DNA from: an uncultured Schaedlerella sp.
GTDB taxonomy: Bacteria; Bacillota; Clostridia; Lachnospirales; Lachnospiraceae
DNA: 10,024 bases
Reading direction: 5' to 3'
NCBI GenBank assembly: GCA_934435195.1
Contig: CAKSAJ010000047.1
Location: 1-10,024 of the forward strand
This document shows positions 6,046-10,024 of the stretch, piece by piece. A program made the translations under genes and the position numbers. Below the pieces are notes generated by a model. That model was not told the origin of the DNA. It did not search any database and saw only the letters and a list, made by a program, of their open reading frames with translations. Position 1 is the first letter of the stretch, and each line of letters begins with the position of its first letter.

Positions 6046-7475
6046 TGACAACGCAAGAAATTGTTTCAAAACTTTGGAATCTCTGTAATGTACTCAGAGA
6101 TGATGGTATCACATATCATCAGTATGTAACCGAATTGACTTATATTTTGTTCCTGAAAATGGCTAAGGAAACTGGTGCTGAAGCACAGATCCCTAAGGCA
6201 TATCGTTGGGATAATCTTACATCGAAAAGTGGAATTGAACTGAAAAAATTCTATAAAGAATTGTTGACGCATCTGGGCGAAGAATGTACCGGTCGTGTAC
6301 GTGAAATTTATCAAGGAGCGTCGACAAATATTGATGAGCCAAAGAACCTTGAAAAGATTATTACAACTATTGATGGACTTGATTGGTTTTCTGCAAGAGA
6401 AGAAGGCTTGGGTAATCTTTACGAAGGCCTTTTGGAAAAGAACGCTAATGAGAAGAAATCCGGTGCTGGTCAGTACTTCACCCCTCGTGTATTGATTGAT
6501 GTAATGACTAAGCTGGTGAAACCACAGCCGGGCGAACGCTGCAATGACCCTGCTTGCGGCACATTTGGGTTTATGATTTCTGCCAGCCAGTATGTGCGTT
6601 CACAAACGGATGATTTCTTCGATTTAGATGCAGATACTGCTAAATTCGAACGAGAAGAAGCATTCACCGGCTGTGAGCTAGTGCATGATACACATCGTTT
6701 GGCTTTGATGAACGCTATGCTGCATGATATTGAGGGAAAAATCACTTTAGGGGATACTCTGTCCAATGCAGGTATGGGCATGAAAGATTATGATATTGTA
6801 TTAACTAACCCACCATTTGGTACTAAAAAAGGCGGAGAGCGTGCAACACGTGACGACTTTACATTCCCCACAAGCAATAAGCAGCTGAACTTCCTTCAGC
6901 ATATTTACCGGAGTTTGAAAGCGAACGGCAAAGCACGTGCTGCAGTAGTCTTGCCGGATAATGTGCTTTTTGCTGATGGTGATGGTGAACGAATTCGTCT
7001 CGACTTGCTGGATAAATGTAATCTGCATACAATTCTGCGTCTTCCTACCGGTATCTTCTACGCTCAGGGTGTTAAAACGAATGTGATGTTCTTTACTCGT
7101 GGAAAAACCGATAAGCATAACACAAAAGAAGTTTGGATTTATGACTTGAGAAATGATATGCCTTCTTTTGGAAAGACAAATCCTCTGAAATCCGAACATT
7201 TCGATGATTTTGTGAAATGTTATGCTGATGGTGATTTAAGCAAGCGCGCAGAAACATACAGTGAAGAAAATCCAAATGGAAGATGGCGTAGATTCACTAT
7301 TGAAGATATTTTGGCTCGTGATAAGACAAGTTTGGATATCTCATGGATGAAAGCGAATTCTGAAACGGATGATTATACTCTTACAGAATTGCTTGATATG
7401 ATTAAAGAGAAATCCAATAACATAGCAAAGGCAGTTGTAGAACTGGAACAGTTAATTGGAAAGGTGGAAGAATAA
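6045..7475 (+). CDS. hsdM: type I restriction-modification methyltransferase M subunit
   Basis: HsdM methylates adenine at N6 using S-adenosylmethionine and, with HsdS, protects host sites and gates restriction. The 476-aa product has an N-terminal helical HsdM domain (about 5-130). The QYFTPR signature is at 143-148, the SAM-binding motif NDPACGTFGF at 167-176, and the catalytic NPPF at 255-258. A Phe replaces the central Gly of the commonest CGTGG form, which is tolerated in this family (EcoKI has GTAG). The coiled C-terminal tail (445-476) is of the type that contacts HsdS. Length is normal for the family. The start overlaps the hsdR stop by one base, with GGAGG at 6028-6032, and the stop overlaps the hsdS start in the same TAATG manner. 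It is therefore the middle gene of the operon and appears functional. Confidence 0.97.
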   Translation: MTTQEIVSKLWNLCNVLRDDGITYHQYVTELTYILFLKMAKETGAEAQIPKAYRWDNLTSKSGIELKKFYKELLTHLGEECTGRVREIYQGASTNIDEPKNLEKIITTIDGLDWFSAREEGLGNLYEGLLEKNANEKKSGAGQYFTPRVLIDVMTKLVKPQPGERCNDPACGTFGFMISASQYVRSQTDDFFDLDADTAKFEREEAFTGCELVHDTHRLALMNAMLHDIEGKITLGDTLSNAGMGMKDYDIVLTNPPFGTKKGGERATRDDFTFPTSNKQLNFLQHIYRSLKANGKARAAVVLPDNVLFADGDGERIRLDLLDKCNLHTILRLPTGIFYAQGVKTNVMFFTRGKTDKHNTKEVWIYDLRNDMPSFGKTNPLKSEHFDDFVKCYADGDLSKRAETYSEENPNGRWRRFTIEDILARDKTSLDISWMKANSETDDYTLTELLDMIKEKSNNIAKAVVELEQLIGKVEE

Positions 7476-9031
7476 TGGATACCAAGGCATTACGACAGAA
7501 AATCCTTGACCTCGCCATTCGTGGAAAACTTGTTCCACAAGATACGAATGATGAGCCGGCATCGGTTCTGTTGGAGAAAATTCGTGAACAGAAGCAACAA
7601 ATGTTTAAAGAAGGAAAATTAAAAAAGAAGGACATTAAGAACGATTCCATTATCTTTAAAGGTGAGGATAATTTGCATTATGAGAAGTTTCAGGATGGAA
7701 CTGTAAAATGTATTGAGGATGAGATACCATTTGAATTGCCGGAGGGGTGGGCATGGGAGCGATTATCAAACCTCGCTTTATTTTCCGGCGGAAAAACGCC
7801 CTCAACTTCTCATTCAGAGTATTGGGATGGAGATATTCTTTGGGTAACATCCAAAGACATGAAAAGCAAATATATAACTTCCTCGCAGCTATGCTTAAGT
7901 ACATTAGGTGCGAAGCAAATGCGGATATATCAGCCTAACACATTGCTATTGGTGACTCGTAGTGGTATCCTACGACATACTTTGCCAGTAGCTATTCTTA
8001 AAGAATGTGCAACAATTAATCAAGATCTGAAAGCAATTGTTCTGTATATGCCGCAACTTGCAGAATATATCTATGTGTGTCTGAAAGGTATGGAAGCACG
8101 ATTGTTACTCAAATATATTAAGTCGGGAACAACTGTTGAGAGTGTTAATTTTGATGAATTTCAAAAGGTATTGCTCCCAATTCCTCCTACCCAGCAAATT
8201 GATAGAATAATATCTTCTACTGGTGGTACTGAGTGTATTGTTTCTACTATCGAAGACAGTAAAGTTGCATTGGCTGATTATGTGACAAAAGCAAAAGCCA
8301 AAGTTCTCGACCTTGCCATTCGTGGCAAGCTTGTGCCACAAAATCCGGATGATGAGCCTGCTTCTATTCTTCTAGAACGCATTAGAGCGGAGAAAGAAGA
8401 GCTCATCAAGCAGGGCAAGATCAAGCGTGATAAGAAGGAATCCATCATCTTCAAAGGTGAGGATAACTCTTATTATTTCGACATTCCAGATAGTTGGTCG
8501 CTATGCCTATTGAAAGATCTTTTCAATGTTTGTTCCGCAAAACGTGTTCGACAATCAGATTGGCGCACAGAGGGGGTTCCGTTCTATAGAGCACGAGAAA
8601 TCGTAAAATTATCAGACAACGGTTTTGTTGATAACGATCTCTTTATTTCAGAAGAACACTATATGCGAGTTAAGGCTGAATGCGGAGTTCCTGAACCGGG
8701 GGATTTGATAGTTTCTGGTGTAGGAACTATTGGTAAAGTATATGTAGTAAACGCCGATGATCGATTTTACTACAAGGATGCCAGTGTGCTTTGCTTTGAA
8801 AACAGGACAGGCGCGATTGACTCACAATTTGCCCGATATATGCTAGAATCAGAATTCATACAAGCTCAGATGAAAGATAACTCTAAAGGCACCACTGTAG
8901 ATACAATTACTATTTCTGCAGCAATGGAGTATATTTGTGTTTTGCCACCCCTCGCTGAACAAAAGCGTATTGTTTCAGCTATCAAAACAGCCTTTATACA
9001 CCTCAAATCTATTTCCGAAGCATTGACCTAA
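7475..9031 (+). CDS. hsdS: type I restriction-modification specificity subunit S (complete, two TRDs)
   Basis: HsdS recognises the bipartite DNA target, each target-recognition domain (TRD) reading one half-site, and docks two HsdM. The 518-aa product is built as two homologous halves. Each half opens with a conserved helical segment containing LDLAIRGKLVPQ (11-22 and 278-289) and ending SIIFKGEDN (58-66 and 323-331). TRD1 runs about 67-240, from DEIPFELPEGW to LPIPPTQQ. TRD2 runs about 332-495, from YYFDIPDSW to LPPLAEQKR. The short tail ends in ISEALT. Both halves are intact with no internal stop. AAGGTGG (7461-7467) precedes ATG 7475 at 7-base spacing. A strong terminator follows the stop. 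Because the two TRDs sit behind nearly identical conserved segments, and a recombinase plus a headless TRD cassette follow, this copy is probably the expression copy of a switching system. The target sequence cannot be read from the protein. Confidence 0.96.
   Translation: MDTKALRQKILDLAIRGKLVPQDTNDEPASVLLEKIREQKQQMFKEGKLKKKDIKNDSIIFKGEDNLHYEKFQDGTVKCIEDEIPFELPEGWAWERLSNLALFSGGKTPSTSHSEYWDGDILWVTSKDMKSKYITSSQLCLSTLGAKQMRIYQPNTLLLVTRSGILRHTLPVAILKECATINQDLKAIVLYMPQLAEYIYVCLKGMEARLLLKYIKSGTTVESVNFDEFQKVLLPIPPTQQIDRIISSTGGTECIVSTIEDSKVALADYVTKAKAKVLDLAIRGKLVPQNPDDEPASILLERIRAEKEELIKQGKIKRDKKESIIFKGEDNSYYFDIPDSWSLCLLKDLFNVCSAKRVRQSDWRTEGVPFYRAREIVKLSDNGFVDNDLFISEEHYMRVKAECGVPEPGDLIVSGVGTIGKVYVVNADDRFYYKDASVLCFENRTGAIDSQFARYMLESEFIQAQMKDNSKGTTVDTITISAAMEYICVLPPLAEQKRIVSAIKTAFIHLKSISEALT
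7499..7671 (+). repeat. hsdS internal repeat, copy A (conserved helix segment before TRD1)
   Basis: This segment is homologous to 8300-8466, offset by 801 bases and then 795 after a two-codon gap. The best exact matches are GCCATTCGTGG (7514-7524) and AAAGGTGAGGATAA (7658-7671). The repeat ends exactly where TRD1 diverges. Such repeats offer homology for exchange or loss of a TRD. Confidence 0.85.
8300..8466 (+). repeat. hsdS internal repeat, copy B (conserved helix segment before TRD2)
   Basis: This is the partner of 7499-7671. It carries GCCATTCGTGG at 8315-8325 and AAAGGTGAGGATAA at 8453-8466, and immediately precedes CTCTTATTAT (8467-8476), a 10-mer repeated at the start of the downstream silent cassette (9948-9957). 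Homology at protein level is very high (KxLDLAIRGKLVPQ and SIIFKGEDN are shared). Confidence 0.85.
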
Positions 9032-9034
9032 TAA

Positions 9035-9069
9035 ACAGCCGCCTTCATTGCGAGGGCGGCTGTACTTTT
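9035..9069. terminator. bidirectional intrinsic terminator between hsdS and the recombinase
   Basis: A perfect 9-bp stem pairs ACAGCCGCC (9035-9043) with GGCGGCTGT (9055-9063) around an 11-nt loop. On the plus strand ACTTTTA follows; on the minus strand TTTATTA follows. It starts 3 bases after the hsdS stop and 5 bases beyond the recombinase stop, so it can end both convergent transcripts. Confidence 0.85.
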
Positions 9070-9877
9070 ACCATGTTACAATTTTATCTACAAGAGCCTG
9101 TTGTTCGCTGGCAGTTCTACGGAGATATATACGGGTCGTTTCAATACTTTCATGCCCCATAAGATCTGCAAGCAAAGCAATATCATTATACTTTTCGAGA
9201 AAATTCTTTGCATAACGATGGCGAAAAGAATGCGGATAAACCACCTTTTTATCAAGACCATATTTATTGGCATAGTTTTTTAATTGCTGAGAAATGCCAC
9301 GGGTAGTAATCTGATTTCCATAACGATTCAAAAACAAATAGCCGGAGGAACGGTTTGTTTCCTCCAACCATTCGATGGTCTCCGCTCTTAACTTTTTCGG
9401 TATGTAGAGTCTCCGCAGTTTACCTCCTTTGGTATACAGATCAAAATACCCGAGCTCAACATGTTCAATTTTGATCTGGATAAGTTCACTGACACGGGCA
9501 CCGGTGGCAGCCAGATACCAAACTACAAAGTACCATTCCGTGTTACCATCCTTTTTGAGCTGTTTCTTCAAGAAGTTGTAATCGGCATTGCTGATCACAT
9601 TTTCAAGAAAGTTCTTCTGCTGAACTTTTACAGCCTTCAGTTGCAGTTTATCTTTTCCCAAATAAACCAGATACTTGTTGATGGCCTGAATGCGAAGATT
9701 CACTGTCTTGGGTTTGTAAAACTCCATCAGATATCCTTTGTAGGCTAACAGGTGTTCCTTATTGATGCCCTCATAGTGGGCGAGGTAATATTCCACCGTC
9801 CACAAATACGATGTGATTGTGTTTTTGGAAAGATTGCTCTTTCTCAGATGTTCTTCAAATGTGCCTTGCTGCTTCAT
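9068..9877 (-). CDS. tyrosine site-specific recombinase (integrase/XerC-like) linked to hsdS
   Basis: Tyrosine recombinases exchange DNA strands through a 3'-phosphotyrosine intermediate. The 269-aa product has an N-terminal SAM-like core-binding domain (about 1-85) and a catalytic domain with the full residue set: Arg128 (GARVSEL), Lys153 in the beta-hairpin, His216 and Arg219 (HSFRHRYA), His242 (GHESIETT) and the nucleophile Tyr251 (TRIYLRR). It ends in VDKIVTW. ATG 9877 is chosen because AAGGAGG (9887-9893, read on the minus strand) stands about 9 bases ahead. An upstream GTG at 9919 would give 283 aa but lies inside a hairpin and lacks a site. The gene converges on hsdS and lies between it and a headless hsdS cassette. 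In known switching type I loci (CreX/PsrA at the pneumococcal SpnIII locus, for example) such an enzyme shuffles TRDs, and this one is inferred to do the same. A minor alternative is the integrase of a small mobile element. Confidence 0.93.
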   Translation of the reverse strand: MKQQGTFEEHLRKSNLSKNTITSYLWTVEYYLAHYEGINKEHLLAYKGYLMEFYKPKTVNLRIQAINKYLVYLGKDKLQLKAVKVQQKNFLENVISNADYNFLKKQLKKDGNTEWYFVVWYLAATGARVSELIQIKIEHVELGYFDLYTKGGKLRRLYIPKKLRAETIEWLEETNRSSGYLFLNRYGNQITTRGISQQLKNYANKYGLDKKVVYPHSFRHRYAKNFLEKYNDIALLADLMGHESIETTRIYLRRTASEQQALVDKIVTW

Positions 9878-9890
9878 AATAAGCGGCCTC

Positions 9891-9932
9891 CTTATAATAT
9901 TTTTTGCGGTTTTCCGCACAAATATTATAAAG
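9891..9932. repeat. imperfect palindrome over the recombinase promoter/leader
   Basis: The left arm 9891-9909 (ending GCGG) and right arm 9914-9932 (starting CCGC) pair around TTTT with one mismatch and one shifted base. On the minus strand the right arm contains TATAAT (9929-9924), a candidate -10 for the recombinase, while the left arm adjoins its AAGGAGG. The hairpin could modulate translation, be an operator, or form part of a recombination site. It lies directly before the silent hsdS cassette. Confidence 0.6.
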
Positions 9933-10024
9933 GGAATATGTGACTTTCTCTTATTATGAGAAGATTGGCGACAAAATCGAAAATATCGATGATGAGATAC
10001 CTTTTGAACTACCAGACGGATGGG
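9931..10024 (+). pseudogene. hsdS': headless hsdS target-recognition cassette (partial, runs off window)
   Basis: After an in-frame TAA at 9928-9930 the frame is open to the window end. From about 9949 it reads SYYEKIGDKIENIDDEIP, then FELPDGW, matching the start of TRD1 in the complete HsdS (HYEKFQDG... DEIPFELPEGW). Near the end, bases 9991-10024 differ at only 6 of 34 positions from 7717-7750 of hsdS. The conserved segment that precedes a TRD (LDLAIRGKLVPQ to FKGEDN) is absent; upstream there is only the recombinase promoter region. There is no good start codon, although GTG 9940 behind AAAGGG at 5-base spacing cannot be excluded. The best reading is a silent cassette that needs recombination into the expression copy to be translated. 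The rest of it, including any second TRD, lies beyond the window. Confidence 0.82.

Noticed and set aside
6167..6580. Possible defect in HsdM because SAM motif reads CGTFG instead of CGTGG
   Set aside because: HsdM proteins tolerate variation at this position (EcoKI has GTAG), and the QYFTP and NPPF motifs are intact.
9877..9919. Longer recombinase starting at GTG 9919
   Set aside because: ATG 9877 has AAGGAGG at good spacing. The extra 14 residues are encoded by hairpin DNA next to the candidate -10 box.

Overview
The window looks like chromosomal or mobile accessory DNA of a low-GC Firmicute, most plausibly a gut clostridium such as a Lachnospiraceae member. The basis is the AT-rich composition, strong AGGAGG-type ribosome binding sites, intrinsic terminators with short T-tracts, and the style of the type I restriction locus. 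The organism assignment is inference; no taxonomic marker gene is present.

Layout. Bases 1-222 are the 3' end of an unidentified gene. Bases 223-1013 hold no large gene. They contain a 12-bp tandem repeat inside a possible HTH-coding remnant, a good intrinsic terminator (435-469), a consensus-like promoter (460-488), a possible 41-codon ORF, and a tandem-hairpin terminator (642-717). A palindrome-overlapped promoter then leads into a Fic-family AMPylase with an N-terminal HTH (1014-1904). Next come a GIY-YIG/DUF4357 protein (2022-2696) and a complete type I restriction-modification operon: hsdR (2767-6045), hsdM (6045-7475) and hsdS (7475-9031). The last three genes are joined by TAATG stop/start overlaps. 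Perfect inverted repeats lie in both gaps flanking the GIY-YIG gene.

Downstream of hsdS, a bidirectional terminator separates it from a convergent tyrosine recombinase (9068-9877, minus strand). Beyond the recombinase, the last ~75 bases encode the beginning of another HsdS target-recognition domain on the plus strand. It has no conserved N-terminal segment and runs off the window.

How the genes work together. HsdR (nuclease/translocase), HsdM (N6-adenine methyltransferase) and HsdS (specificity) should form one restriction complex. The recombinase lying between a complete hsdS and a headless hsdS cassette is the hallmark of type I loci that switch DNA specificity by shuffling target-recognition domains. 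The cassette is in the same orientation as hsdS, so within this window it suggests deletion/integration or a larger array rather than a simple two-gene inversion. The Fic and GIY-YIG genes make the region look like a small defence island, but their functional link to the RM system is inference from proximity.
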